Shown here: piece after piece, positions 19,239 through 27,721 of the stretch
Position numbering within the stretch: position 1 is the stretch's first letter
Layout: the number at the start of each line of letters is the position of its first letter
Source: JAWKSY01 sp041402125
Lineage (GTDB): Bacteria > Planctomycetota > GCA-002687715 > DRQF01
NCBI GenBank assembly: GCA_041402125.1
Contig: JAWKSY010000008.1
Coordinates: forward strand, 62,001-126,000
Reading direction: 5' to 3'
DNA: 64,000 bases
Program-made: the position numbers and the translations under genes
The notes under the pieces: generated by a model
Databases searched by the model: none
Seen by the model: only the letters and a program-made list of their open reading frames with translations
Told to the model about the DNA's origin: nothing

Positions 19239-21452
19239 GTGGCGTTCGTGCGCGGTATCGACTGGCTCCTCGCGGGAATCGTGCTCGTCGTCGTCATGGT
19301 CCCCTTCGGCGGGATCTCGGAGCACGAACTCGCGGTCGACGGCATCCGGATCGTCGGCAAGAACGACCTCGTGCTCGAGAACCGATGGGGCGACATCTTC
19401 CGCCAGGGCTGGTGGAAGGGCGCCGGCGCGACCGGCGAGGGGCTCGTCGAGAACCTCTACCGCCCGTTGACGGTGAGCTGGTTCGCGCTCTGGTACGACG
19501 GTCCGGACGACGTCGGCGCCCTCGGGCGCGCGAACGTCTTCCTCCACGGTCTCGTCGCCGCGCTGCGCTACGTCCTCGTCGTGCTCCTCTTCGCCTCGCG
19601 TCCCTGGCGACGCTGGCTGGGCGCCGGCGCGGCGCTTCTCTGCGGCGTGCACGCGATCTCCGTCGAGGGCGTCGTGGGGCAGGTCGGTGCGGCGGAGATG
19701 CTCGCGCAGTTCTTCGTCCTCGCGAGCTGGATCGGATTCACGCTCTTCTTGCGCCGCGGCCCGACCCCGCTCGGACTCGGTCTCGTCTTCGCGGCGGCGG
19801 CGGCCTGGTTGCTCGCGCTCCTCTCGAAGGAGTCGGCGGCGATGTTCCCGGTCGTGCTCTTCGTCCAGGCGCTCTTCTTCCCCGGGGGCGGACTCGAGCG
19901 GGATCCCGCCCCGATCGCCCGTCGCTTCGTCTTCGCGCTCGCGTCGATGATCCCCTTCTGCGCCCCGCTCGCGGGGTGGATCGTCCTGCGCATCGAGATC
20001 CTCGGGGCCTTCGCGCCCTTCGACGGATCGAGCGTCTACGCGGGGTTCGCGGCGGGCGAGCGCATCGCCTCGGCCCTCGCCACCCTCGGGACGCAGTACC
20101 TGCCCGCCTTCTTCTGGCCCTTCGGCCTGTCCCCGAACATCGATCACGAGATCGCGCGGCCGGCGGCCGGCCTCTCGGACCCCCGCGCCCTGCTCGGCCT
20201 CGCGGTCGCGCTCTCGGGCCTCGCCGGCATCGTCGTCGCCCTCCGGCGCCGCTGTCCGGCCGCGCTCTTCGGTCTCGCCGCCGTCGTGCTCTTCCTCCCC
20301 ACGAGCAACCTCCTCGTCGGCATCGGCGCGGTCGGCGGCTACCGGTTCCTCTACGGACCCCTCTTCGGGGTCGTCGTCGCTCTCGGGGCTCTCGTCGCGA
20401 TGGTGGGGGAGTGGCGACGGGCGGCCGGCCTCGCTCTCGCCGGTTTGCTCGCCGTGATCGCGATCCTCGGCTTCGTCGGCGCGCGTCGTCTCGTCGAGGC
20501 CTGGAGCACGCCGACGCGGATCGCGGCCCACGCCTACGAGATCGCGCCGCGGTCGCTCTTCGCGCTGCAGAACCGCAGCGTGACGCTCTATCTCGATCAC
20601 CTCGGCGAGGACGTCAGCCGCGTTCCCGAGGCGGACGCGTTCCTCGCCCGCTTCGACGACATCGAGGACGGGCTCGCGCGCATCCCCTCGTCCGGCGAGC
20701 TTCCCCTCGGCACCCGCGTCCTCGCCTCGCGGCTCCTGTCGAATCACGCGAAGGTCCTCGTGGCGCGATCGCAGCTCGAGGCGACCGACCTCGCCCGGTC
20801 CGAATCCTGCTTCCTGCGCGCGCTGGACGAGATCGCGCGGGCGGCGGCCTACGCGAAGCCCCGGCCGGAGGATCGCTTCACCTTCCTCCTCGATTCGGTC
20901 GAGACGCAGCTCGAACGCTTCGCGATCCTGACGGCGCAGCGTCGCCTCACCCGCGACCTCCTCGAGAACTCCCTGCCTTCCCTCCGCCTCTCTCTCGGCG
21001 CCGCGAAGCGCGCCCTCGCCGCATCCGGCGGGGCGATGCCGGACGCGCTCCGGCTCCGCTACGAGTACGAGTCGGCACGCTGCGCCTCGGTCGAGACGGA
21101 CTTCGAGCCCGCCTTCCGCTTCCTCACCGCGCGCCGCCTCGAGCGGGCCTACGCCATCGACCCCTACGACCCCGACACGCGACTCTTCGAGGCCAACCGC
21201 GTGATGAGGGCGAACAACCCCCGGCTCGCGCTCGTGCGGCTGGAGGAGGTGATCGACCAGGGGCGCGCCTCGGTGAGCATCCTCGCGATGGCCGGCGCGA
21301 TCGCGGGTCGACTCGGCGACGGTCGCAAGGAGGTGAGCTACCTCAGCCAGGCGCTCACCCTGCCGGCGCTCAGCCCCACCCAGGCGGAGGAGCAGCGCGC
21401 CGCCTACGGCCGCCTCCAGGAGATCCGCGGGGCCCGGGGCGGCGGACGATGA
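19239..21452 (+). CDS. polytopic GT-C/TMTC-like membrane protein with helical C-terminal domain
   Basis: A 737-residue protein. The N-terminal 410 residues hold about 9-10 membrane helices and the spaced motifs of the TMTC/PMT-like family: GDIFRQGWW, NLYRPLTVSWFALWY, FLHGLVAAL, HAISVEGVVGQVGAAE and LLALLSKESAAMFP. The rest (about 410-737) is soluble, alpha-helical and TPR-like. Family members are thought to be lipid-phosphate-sugar-dependent glycosyltransferases that modify exported proteins; the acidic/His loop motifs seen here would bind the donor. GTG 19239 is the best start because it directly precedes the first helix. It is followed, with a four-base overlap, by the DUF1573 and cytochrome genes, whose products are exported. 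Glycosylation of exported proteins is inferred, not shown. Confidence 0.65.
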   Translation: MAFVRGIDWLLAGIVLVVVMVPFGGISEHELAVDGIRIVGKNDLVLENRWGDIFRQGWWKGAGATGEGLVENLYRPLTVSWFALWYDGPDDVGALGRANVFLHGLVAALRYVLVVLLFASRPWRRWLGAGAALLCGVHAISVEGVVGQVGAAEMLAQFFVLASWIGFTLFLRRGPTPLGLGLVFAAAAAWLLALLSKESAAMFPVVLFVQALFFPGGGLERDPAPIARRFVFALASMIPFCAPLAGWIVLRIEILGAFAPFDGSSVYAGFAAGERIASALATLGTQYLPAFFWPFGLSPNIDHEIARPAAGLSDPRALLGLAVALSGLAGIVVALRRRCPAALFGLAAVVLFLPTSNLLVGIGAVGGYRFLYGPLFGVVVALGALVAMVGEWRRAAGLALAGLLAVIAILGFVGARRLVEAWSTPTRIAAHAYEIAPRSLFALQNRSVTLYLDHLGEDVSRVPEADAFLARFDDIEDGLARIPSSGELPLGTRVLASRLLSNHAKVLVARSQLEATDLARSESCFLRALDEIARAAAYAKPRPEDRFTFLLDSVETQLERFAILTAQRRLTRDLLENSLPSLRLSLGAAKRALAASGGAMPDALRLRYEYESARCASVETDFEPAFRFLTARRLERAYAIDPYDPDTRLFEANRVMRANNPRLALVRLEEVIDQGRASVSILAMAGAIAGRLGDGRKEVSYLSQALTLPALSPTQAEEQRAAYGRLQEIRGARGGGR

Positions 21453-22435
21453 GAGAAGCCGCGGCTCGGGCGCGATCGGGCGTGCGAGGGGCCCTCGGCC
21501 TCCTCGCCCTCGTCCTCGCGGCCGTGCCGCTCGCCGCGCAGGCGCGGCTCGAGGCGCCCGTGCTCCACGAGGCGGGGATCCGCGAGCAGGGCGAGAGTTT
21601 CGAGGGTCGCATCCGCGTCGAGAATCGCGGCGACGCGCCGCTGCGCCTCCTCGAGCCCCGATTCGCCTGCCTCTGCGCCGACGGCGCCTTCGAGACCGCG
21701 GTCCTCGCGCCCGGGGCCGCGACCGATCTCGTCTTCCGGTTCCGCACCGCGGGACTCGAGGGGAAGCTCAAGAAGGCGGTGACCTTCGCTTGGATGGACG
21801 CGAAGGGGAAGCGACGCGAACACGAGCTCGCGATCACGGTGGACGTCCGGCCCGCCTGGTCGCTCTCGCCGCCGGAGTGGCGCTTCGGCGAGGTCGATCC
21901 CGGCGCGCTCCTCGAGCGCGAGTTCGCGCTCGTCCTCCGCGACGAGAAGGGCCCCGAGCCGCGGATCGCCGCGGAGGACGGCGTCGTGCTGCGCGACGAG
22001 TCCGGTCGGGCCCGGGCCGTCCGCGTCGTCTGGCGCGCGCCCTCCGCGCCCGGACCCGTCCGTCGCACGGTCACCGTGCGGGCGGACGACCCGGCGCGTC
22101 CCGAGCAGATCCTGGTGCTCACCGCCGACGTGCGGGGGGCGCTCCTCCTGACGCCGCGCGAGCTGCGGCTCGGGGTGCTCGAGCCCGGCCGGGGCGCCTC
22201 GCGGGTGCTCGTGGTCACGAGCCGCGACGGGCGTCCCTTCCGCGTCCGCTCCGTCGCGTCGGATCGGGGGCTCGAGGCCGAGGCGCCCTCGCCCGAGGCC
22301 GCCGCCGCGCGTCACGCGATCACGGTGCGCGTGCCCGCCGATCTTCCCCCCGGCGGCTGGGCGGGAACCCTGACCCTCGACACGGATCGCGGCGAGTTCG
22401 CCGTCCCCTTCCGCTTCTCGGTGAGGAAGCCATGA
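21449..22435 (+). CDS. exported DUF1573-type protein (Ig-like repeats)
   Basis: A 328-residue protein with a signal peptide (cleavage near LAAQA, residue 30) and three Ig-like modules. The first shows the DUF1573 hallmark: GDAPLRLLEPRFACLCADGAF, a strand pair around a close Cys-x-Cys, then a later fall in DLVFRFRT. The next two modules repeat the strand order (PEWRFGEVDPG and PRELRLGVLEPG), again typical of DUF1573-like tandem domains. In Planctomycetota these sit beside cytochromes and other envelope proteins, as here: it overlaps the preceding membrane gene and the following cytochrome gene by four bases each. A structural or redox-partner role in the periplasm is possible; no catalytic residue is evident. 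Confidence 0.75.
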   Translation: MREAAARARSGVRGALGLLALVLAAVPLAAQARLEAPVLHEAGIREQGESFEGRIRVENRGDAPLRLLEPRFACLCADGAFETAVLAPGAATDLVFRFRTAGLEGKLKKAVTFAWMDAKGKRREHELAITVDVRPAWSLSPPEWRFGEVDPGALLEREFALVLRDEKGPEPRIAAEDGVVLRDESGRARAVRVVWRAPSAPGPVRRTVTVRADDPARPEQILVLTADVRGALLLTPRELRLGVLEPGRGASRVLVVTSRDGRPFRVRSVASDRGLEAEAPSPEAAAARHAITVRVPADLPPGGWAGTLTLDTDRGEFAVPFRFSVRKP

Positions 22436-23784
22436 GAGCCTGGTTCTGGTGTTCGCTCCTCTCGCTCGTCCTCCTCGGGACCCTCGTGCCCGCGTGCGGT
22501 GACCGCGACGGCGGTTCCGGGAAGGGGAAGGAGTCCTCGCCGCCGGCCCCGCCGCCCGTCGCGGCCGGGCTCTTCATCGTCGGGAACGACCGCGGCCGCA
22601 TCCGCCCCTGCGGCTGCTCGAAGCCGCTGCTGGGCGGGATCGAGCGCCGCCTCGCCCTCTTCGGCGCGCTGACGCCCGAGGCCGCCGAGGCGAGCCTCGT
22701 GCTGGCCTTCGGCGATCTCGTCGAGGCCTCCGGTCGCCAGCAGGAGCTCAAGGTCGAGTCCTTCCTCGAGAGCCTCACCGCGATCAAGGCGCGGGTCTTC
22801 TGCCCGGCCGACGGCGATCTCCTCCTCGGCACCACCTTCTGGCGCGAGTCGCGACAGCTCGCGAGCTTCCCCTTCGTCGCGGGCAACCTGACCAAGGACG
22901 ATCGCCCGCTCTTCGAACCCGCGGTCGCCCTCGACTGGGGCGAGCGCCGCGTGGTCGTCACGTCCTGGCTCTCGCCGCGGTCCTCGCTCGTCACCGAGCC
23001 GGGCGTGGCGGTCGTCGCCGATCCCGACCTCGCCCCCCTGCGGGATCTGCTCGAGGAGGGGCCGGGCCGGGCCGAGCTCGTGATCTACGGCAACGGCGAG
23101 CGCGCCGAGATCGAGGCCTGGATCGACCGCAGCGGGCTCCGCGCCGCGGCCGCCTCGGTCCTCGTCGTCCTCCGCGGCGTCTCGGACATCCCCGACCTGC
23201 TCCACGCGGAGGCGGGCTACGCCGTCCTCGAGATGGGGAAGAAGGGGCGGGACGTGGCGCGGCTCGACTGGCCGGGCGAGGTCCGGCTCGAGCGTTTCAC
23301 GCTCGACTCGGCGCGGGGGCGCGACCCGCTGGCGATCCAGCTCCTCGACTTCTATCGCGACCAGGTCCGCGAGGAGGACCTGCTCGGGAAGGCGCCGATG
23401 CGCGGCGAGGTCGAGGGCCGCTACGTCGGCGCGGAGACCTGCATGACCTGCCACGTCGCCGCCCATCAGGTCTGGAAGGGGAGCGGGCACGCCCGCGCCT
23501 GGGCGACGCTCGTCGAGAGCGGCGACGCCGCCGACCCGGAATGCGTCGCCTGCCACGTCGTCGGCTTCGGCCTCGAGGGGGGCTTCGATCCCGCGGTCCC
23601 CGCCCCGGTCGACGTCCAGTGCGAGTCCTGCCACGGCCCCGGGGCGGAGCACGCCGCCGGCGGCGCCGTCCCGACGCCGGCGGGGAAGCTCGGCGAGCGC
23701 GACTGCTTCGGCTGCCACGATCTCGAGAACAGCCCCGCCTTCCGCTTCGAGGACTACTGGCCCCGCATCGCGCACGGAAAGTGA
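22432..23784 (+). CDS. lipoprotein: 5'-nucleotidase-like domain fused to tetrahaem cytochrome c554-type domain
   Basis: A 450-residue protein. The lipobox is LVPAC (Cys about residue 21), followed by a Gly/Ser/Lys linker. Residues about 45-300 resemble the metallophosphoesterase/5'-nucleotidase fold, with the modified first motif NDRGRIRPCGCSKPLLGGIERR (given here in two overlapping pieces: NDRGRIRPCGC and KPLLGGIERR) and AFGDLVE. Typical metal His residues are not obvious, so catalysis is doubtful. Residues about 330-450 carry four haem-binding motifs: CMTCH, CVACH, CESCH and CFGCH, plus extra His for axial ligation, matching cytochrome c554/c-prime-type domains. The protein should be anchored in the envelope and take part in electron transfer. 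It ends the operon that began at 19239; 165 non-coding bases separate it from the iron importer. Confidence 0.8.
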   Translation: MRAWFWCSLLSLVLLGTLVPACGDRDGGSGKGKESSPPAPPPVAAGLFIVGNDRGRIRPCGCSKPLLGGIERRLALFGALTPEAAEASLVLAFGDLVEASGRQQELKVESFLESLTAIKARVFCPADGDLLLGTTFWRESRQLASFPFVAGNLTKDDRPLFEPAVALDWGERRVVVTSWLSPRSSLVTEPGVAVVADPDLAPLRDLLEEGPGRAELVIYGNGERAEIEAWIDRSGLRAAAASVLVVLRGVSDIPDLLHAEAGYAVLEMGKKGRDVARLDWPGEVRLERFTLDSARGRDPLAIQLLDFYRDQVREEDLLGKAPMRGEVEGRYVGAETCMTCHVAAHQVWKGSGHARAWATLVESGDAADPECVACHVVGFGLEGGFDPAVPAPVDVQCESCHGPGAEHAAGGAVPTPAGKLGERDCFGCHDLENSPAFRFEDYWPRIAHGK

Positions 23785-23949
23785 ACCGTCACGGTCCGGT
23801 AACGCACTCCCGATCCGGAAACGTCGCGTGTCGTCGCAAGTCTTTGTGTGAGTATGGTTTGAGTTTGGTCGCCGCTTGGCGTCCCGTTTGCTGAAGGTCC
23901 GGGGCGCCGTCACCGACCGCGCGACTCCGCCCCTTCCCGGAGGATCTCG

Positions 23950-25077
23950 ATGCGCTTGTTGCCCGCCCTGGCCCTCGTCCTCGTCGCGACCGGCATCGTC
24001 GCCGCGCAGGACGCCGGAACCGTCTCCGTCTACTGCAGTCTCGACGCGGAGTTCTCGCAGGCGATCCTCGACGACTTCGAGCGCGAGACCGGCATCCGGG
24101 TCGAGGCGGCGATGGACGTCGAGGCGACCAAGACGGTCGGGATGGTCAACCGGATCATCTCCGAGATGCGCGCCGGCAACCCGCGCTGCGACGTCTACTG
24201 GAACAACGAGCTGGCGCAGACGATCCGGCTGAAGAAGCTCGGCTGCCTGCAGCCCTACGCGTCGCCGTCGGCCGCCGACATCCCGGCCGGCTTCAAGGAT
24301 CCCGAGCACTACTGGACCGGCTTCGCGGCCCGCGCGCGCGTCATCATCTACAACACGGACGCCGTCGCGGCGGACGACCTCCCGCGCGGCCTGAACGATC
24401 TCCTCGACGCGCGGTGGGACGGGAAGATGGGCATGGCGAAGCCCCTCACCGGCACGACGCTGACGCACGCCGGCGCCCTGTTCGCGCTCTGGGGCGAGGA
24501 GAAGACGAAGACCTTCTTCCGCGACCTCCGCGCGCGCGACATCCGCTGGGAGCGCGGCAACGCGATGGCGATGCGCTCGGTCTCGAACGGCGACTACGCC
24601 TGGGCCTACACCGACACGGACGACGCCAACGTGGCGCTCGTCCGCAAGGCGCCGACCGCGATCGTCGTTCCCGACCAGGGCGAGGGCGAGATGGGCACGC
24701 TGCTCATCCCGAACTCCCTCGCCATCATCGCCGGCGCCCGCAACCTCGAGAACGCGAAGAAGCTCGTCGACTACCTGCTCTCGCCCGCGGTCGAGGCGAA
24801 GCTCGCGGCGGGGCGTTCGGCGCAGATCCCGCTGCACCCGGGCGTCGAGGCGCCGGAGGGCGTCCTGCGGCTCGATCGCATCAAGGCGATGGAGGTCGAC
24901 TGGGAGAAGACCGCCGACATGATCACGAAGCACGGCGACTGGCTCCACGCGACCTTCGACGGCGAGGCCGGCTCGACGTCGGAGCCCGGATCGAAGTTCA
25001 CGAAGTTCGCGATCATGCTCGCCGCCGCCGCCATCCTCGGCCTCGGCATCTGGATGGCGACGAGGACGCGGGCGTGA
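23950..25077 (+). CDS. ferric-iron-type ABC transporter substrate-binding protein with C-terminal membrane anchor
   Basis: A 375-residue protein with a good ribosome site (GGAGG six bases upstream) and a signal peptide (cleavage near VAAQD). The mature part matches the FutA/FbpA extracellular solute-binding family: VSVYCSLDAEFSQAILDDF at the start, VYWNNELAQ, and the two-lobe hinge strings LLDARWDGKMGMAKP and SVSNGDYAWAYTDTDDA. Unusually, residues about 350-370 (IMLAAAAILGLGIWMAT) form a hydrophobic helix followed by RTRA, so the protein is probably anchored by its C terminus. The upstream 165-base gap has an AT-richer patch (about 23840-23870) likely to hold the promoter; I see no convincing Fur box. 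Translation is coupled (GTGA) to the permease gene. Iron is the likely substrate by family; other oxyanions or organophosphonates cannot be excluded. Confidence 0.85.
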   Translation: MRLLPALALVLVATGIVAAQDAGTVSVYCSLDAEFSQAILDDFERETGIRVEAAMDVEATKTVGMVNRIISEMRAGNPRCDVYWNNELAQTIRLKKLGCLQPYASPSAADIPAGFKDPEHYWTGFAARARVIIYNTDAVAADDLPRGLNDLLDARWDGKMGMAKPLTGTTLTHAGALFALWGEEKTKTFFRDLRARDIRWERGNAMAMRSVSNGDYAWAYTDTDDANVALVRKAPTAIVVPDQGEGEMGTLLIPNSLAIIAGARNLENAKKLVDYLLSPAVEAKLAAGRSAQIPLHPGVEAPEGVLRLDRIKAMEVDWEKTADMITKHGDWLHATFDGEAGSTSEPGSKFTKFAIMLAAAAILGLGIWMATRTRA

Positions 25078-26693
25078 AGCGCGCGCGTCTCCTCGTCGCG
25101 ATCCCGGCGATCGCCGTCCTGGGCGCGGTCGTGGCCCCTCTCGTCTGGGCCGGGGTGGGAGCGCTGCGGGGCGACGTCGGGTCGCGATGGGCGAGGCTGA
25201 ACGGCGTCATCCTCGACCGCATGGTCAACTCCTTCGTGCTCGGGATCGGCTGTGCGCTCGTCTCGACGCTCTTCGGCCTCGCGCTGGTCTGGGCCGTCCA
25301 CCGCCGGGAGTTCTTCGGCCGGCGCCTCCTGGGGGCGATCTACGTCGCCCCGCTCCTCGTGCCGCCGCACATCCACACCGTGAGCTGGATGCGCGTCTTC
25401 GGCCGCCAGGGCTACCTCTCGAACTGGCTCCACGATCACTGGGGCTGGCAGTTCGACATCCGACGGGGCTTCGTCGACGTCGGCGGGGCGCCGGTCTTCT
25501 TCCCCGGCACCATGATGATCATGGTCTCGGCCTTCTGGCCGCTCGCGGCGCTCGTGATCTCGGCTGGATTCCGCCAGATCGCGCCGCGGCAGGAGGAGGC
25601 GGCGATCGTCGCCGTCGGCCGCCGTCGCGCCTTCCGCGGGGTGACGCTCCCGCTCCTCGCGCCGCACCTGTGGACGGCGGGGTTCTTCGTCTTCATCTTC
25701 GCGATCACCTGCTACGGCGTGCCGGCGCTGCTCGACACCCCGACGATCATGCTCGAGGTCTTCTTCACCTCCGCCAACGTCGATCCGCTCGCCGCGTGGG
25801 TCATCGCGATCCCGCTCGTCGCGACGACGGTGGCGGCCCTGCTCTTCGTGCTCCTCGGCGGCGGGCGACGGGTCTGGGAGGGGCGCAGCCTCGACCCCGG
25901 TCGCGTGACCTCCGCGATGCGACCCCGTTCCGCGACCGCGGGGATCCTGGCCTGGGGCATCCTGCTCGTCACCGCGGGCTGGCCGCTGGCCTCGCTCCTC
26001 CACAAGGCCGGCGGTCCCGAGACCTACCGCGCGATCTGGAACAACGTCCTGCCCCAGGTGAAGGCCTCGCTGATCCTCGCCGTGGTCGCCGGCATCACGA
26101 TCGCCGCGGCCGGGCTCCTGGTGGCGGGCTTCGCGAACGCGCTCGGTCGTCGTCGGGGCTTCCTCGTCGAGGTCCTGGCGCTGCTCCCCTTCGCCTTCCC
26201 CGCGGTGGTGGTCGCTCTCTCCCTGAACGAGATGTGGGGCAGCCTCTCGGCGCTGCGGCCCGACGGCCTCCTCGATCGCTGGGTCTACCGCGGCATGGGC
26301 CTGCCGCTGATCGCCTACCTCGCGCTCTTCCTGCCCTTCGGCGTGCGCGGGGTCCGCGCCACGATGACCCGGCTGTCGCCGCGGCCCGAGGAGGCGGCGA
26401 TGGTGGCGGGGCGGGGAAGTCTCGCCACCTTCACGAGCGTCACCCTGCCGCGCCTCGCGCCCGGCATCCTCGCCGCCTTCGTGCTCGGCTACATCCTCAC
26501 CTTGGGCGAGCTCGTGGCGGGTCTCATGGTCAACACGGATCGCTGGCAGACCGCGCAGGCCCGCGTCTTCAACATGATCCACTTCTCGCGCGACGAGGAG
26601 GTCGCGGCGCTCTGCGTCATGATCGCCCTGCTCGCGCTCGTCCCGACCGCCATCTACGCGGTCGCCTTCAACCGGAGGGTCGAGGTCCTGTGA
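25074..26693 (+). CDS. ferric-iron-type ABC transporter permease (two fused permease domains)
   Basis: A 539-residue membrane protein starting at GTG 25074, inside the stop of the binding-protein gene. It contains two BPD_transp_1 domains, about residues 55-270 and 330-530, with 12 or so helices in total. Both EAA coupling loops are visible: QEEAAIVAVGRRRAFRGVTLP and PEEAAMVAGRGSLATFTSVTL (each quoted at its start region only). This duplicated FbpB/SfuB layout is the rule for ferric-iron importers and sets them apart from the single-domain permeases of many other systems. It forms the channel for the 23950 binding protein and is driven by the 26690 ATPase. Confidence 0.87.
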   Translation: MKRARLLVAIPAIAVLGAVVAPLVWAGVGALRGDVGSRWARLNGVILDRMVNSFVLGIGCALVSTLFGLALVWAVHRREFFGRRLLGAIYVAPLLVPPHIHTVSWMRVFGRQGYLSNWLHDHWGWQFDIRRGFVDVGGAPVFFPGTMMIMVSAFWPLAALVISAGFRQIAPRQEEAAIVAVGRRRAFRGVTLPLLAPHLWTAGFFVFIFAITCYGVPALLDTPTIMLEVFFTSANVDPLAAWVIAIPLVATTVAALLFVLLGGGRRVWEGRSLDPGRVTSAMRPRSATAGILAWGILLVTAGWPLASLLHKAGGPETYRAIWNNVLPQVKASLILAVVAGITIAAAGLLVAGFANALGRRRGFLVEVLALLPFAFPAVVVALSLNEMWGSLSALRPDGLLDRWVYRGMGLPLIAYLALFLPFGVRGVRATMTRLSPRPEEAAMVAGRGSLATFTSVTLPRLAPGILAAFVLGYILTLGELVAGLMVNTDRWQTAQARVFNMIHFSRDEEVAALCVMIALLALVPTAIYAVAFNRRVEVL

Positions 26694-27721
26694 GCGCGCA
26701 CGTCGAGATCGAGGACCTCTCCCGTCGCTTCGGCGAGACCGAAGCTCTCTCCGGCGTCGACCTCCGGGTCGAGCGCGGCGAACGCCTCGTCGTCCTCGGC
26801 CCGTCCGGCTGCGGCAAGACGACCCTGCTGCGCGCGGTCGCCGGGCTCGAGGCCGTCGATCGCGGCGAGATCCGCCTGCGCGGCGAGCGCGTCAGCGCTC
26901 CCGGGCTCCGCGTCGATCCCGCCCGTCGCGGCATCGGCTTCGTCTTCCAGGACCTGGCGCTCTGGCCCAACATGCGGGTCGCGCGGCAGCTCGACTTCGC
27001 GGCGGGGCGGCGCCTCGCCTCGGCCGAGCGGGCGGCGCTGCTCGAACGCTTCCGGCTCGCGGGGCTCGAGCGCCGGCGGCCGGCCGAACTCTCCGGCGGC
27101 GAGCAGCAGCGCCTCGCGCTCGCCCGCGCCCTCGTCGCCGGCCCGGACCTCCTGCTGCTCGACGAGCCGCTCGCGGCGCTCGACGTCGCGACGGCGGAGG
27201 AGCTGCGCGGCGTGCTGCGCGCGATCGCGCGGGAGCGCGAGCTGACGATCATCGACGTGACGCACCGCCAGGAGGAGGCCTTCGAGCTCGCGGACCGGAT
27301 CGCGGTCATGCGGGCGGGGCGGCTCGAACAGGTCGCGTCGCCGGAGGACATCCTCGACCGGCCCGCGAACGCCTTCGTCGCGCGCTTCGTGTCGCGGGCC
27401 GCGATGCTCGACGGCACGGCCGCCGAGGGCGCCTTCCGCTGCGCGCTCGGCGCGATCCCGATTCCCGCCGGCGTGACGCTCCCCGAGCATCCGCGTCTCG
27501 CCGTGCGCGAGTCGCGTCTCGAGTTCCGGCCGGGCGCGGACGGCGCGGCGCGCGCGCGCGTGACGGACCGCGCCTTCCTCGGCGAGACCTGGCGCGTCGA
27601 GGTCGACTGCGACGGCGCGCGACTGCGCGCCCGCTGCGCCGTCGCCCCGGAGATCGGGGTCGAGGGCGGTCTGGAGTTCCGCGGGACGCCCTGGTTCGTG
27701 AGCGGAGGAGGTGAAGCATGA
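26690..27721 (+). CDS. ferric-iron-type ABC transporter ATP-binding protein
   Basis: A 343-residue ABC ATPase starting at GTG 26690 (GTGA overlap). Walker A GPSGCGKTT lies at about residues 36-44, with Q-loop FVFQDLALWPNM, signature LSGGEQQRLALARAL, Walker B LLLLDEP and switch VTHRQEEAFELADR. Residues about 240-343 form a TOBE-like regulatory domain typical of the FbpC/PotA/MalK group. The DVTHRQEEA switch and the LERxRPAELSGGEQQR spacing fit the ferric-iron branch. It has a strong upstream coupling with the permease, and its stop overlaps the ATG of the following pentahaem cytochrome by four bases. Confidence 0.9.
   Translation: MSAHVEIEDLSRRFGETEALSGVDLRVERGERLVVLGPSGCGKTTLLRAVAGLEAVDRGEIRLRGERVSAPGLRVDPARRGIGFVFQDLALWPNMRVARQLDFAAGRRLASAERAALLERFRLAGLERRRPAELSGGEQQRLALARALVAGPDLLLLDEPLAALDVATAEELRGVLRAIARERELTIIDVTHRQEEAFELADRIAVMRAGRLEQVASPEDILDRPANAFVARFVSRAAMLDGTAAEGAFRCALGAIPIPAGVTLPEHPRLAVRESRLEFRPGADGAARARVTDRAFLGETWRVEVDCDGARLRARCAVAPEIGVEGGLEFRGTPWFVSGGGEA

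Noticed and set aside
23785..23949. Possible Fur box or other iron-responsive operator before the iron importer
   Set aside because: The gap has an AT-richer patch but no 19-base palindrome resembling a Fur site, and no confident -35/-10 pair.
22312..24948. An 878-codon minus-strand open frame
   Set aside because: It lies opposite the haem lipoprotein and iron-binding-protein genes, whose motifs and signals are unambiguous, and has no recognisable domain.
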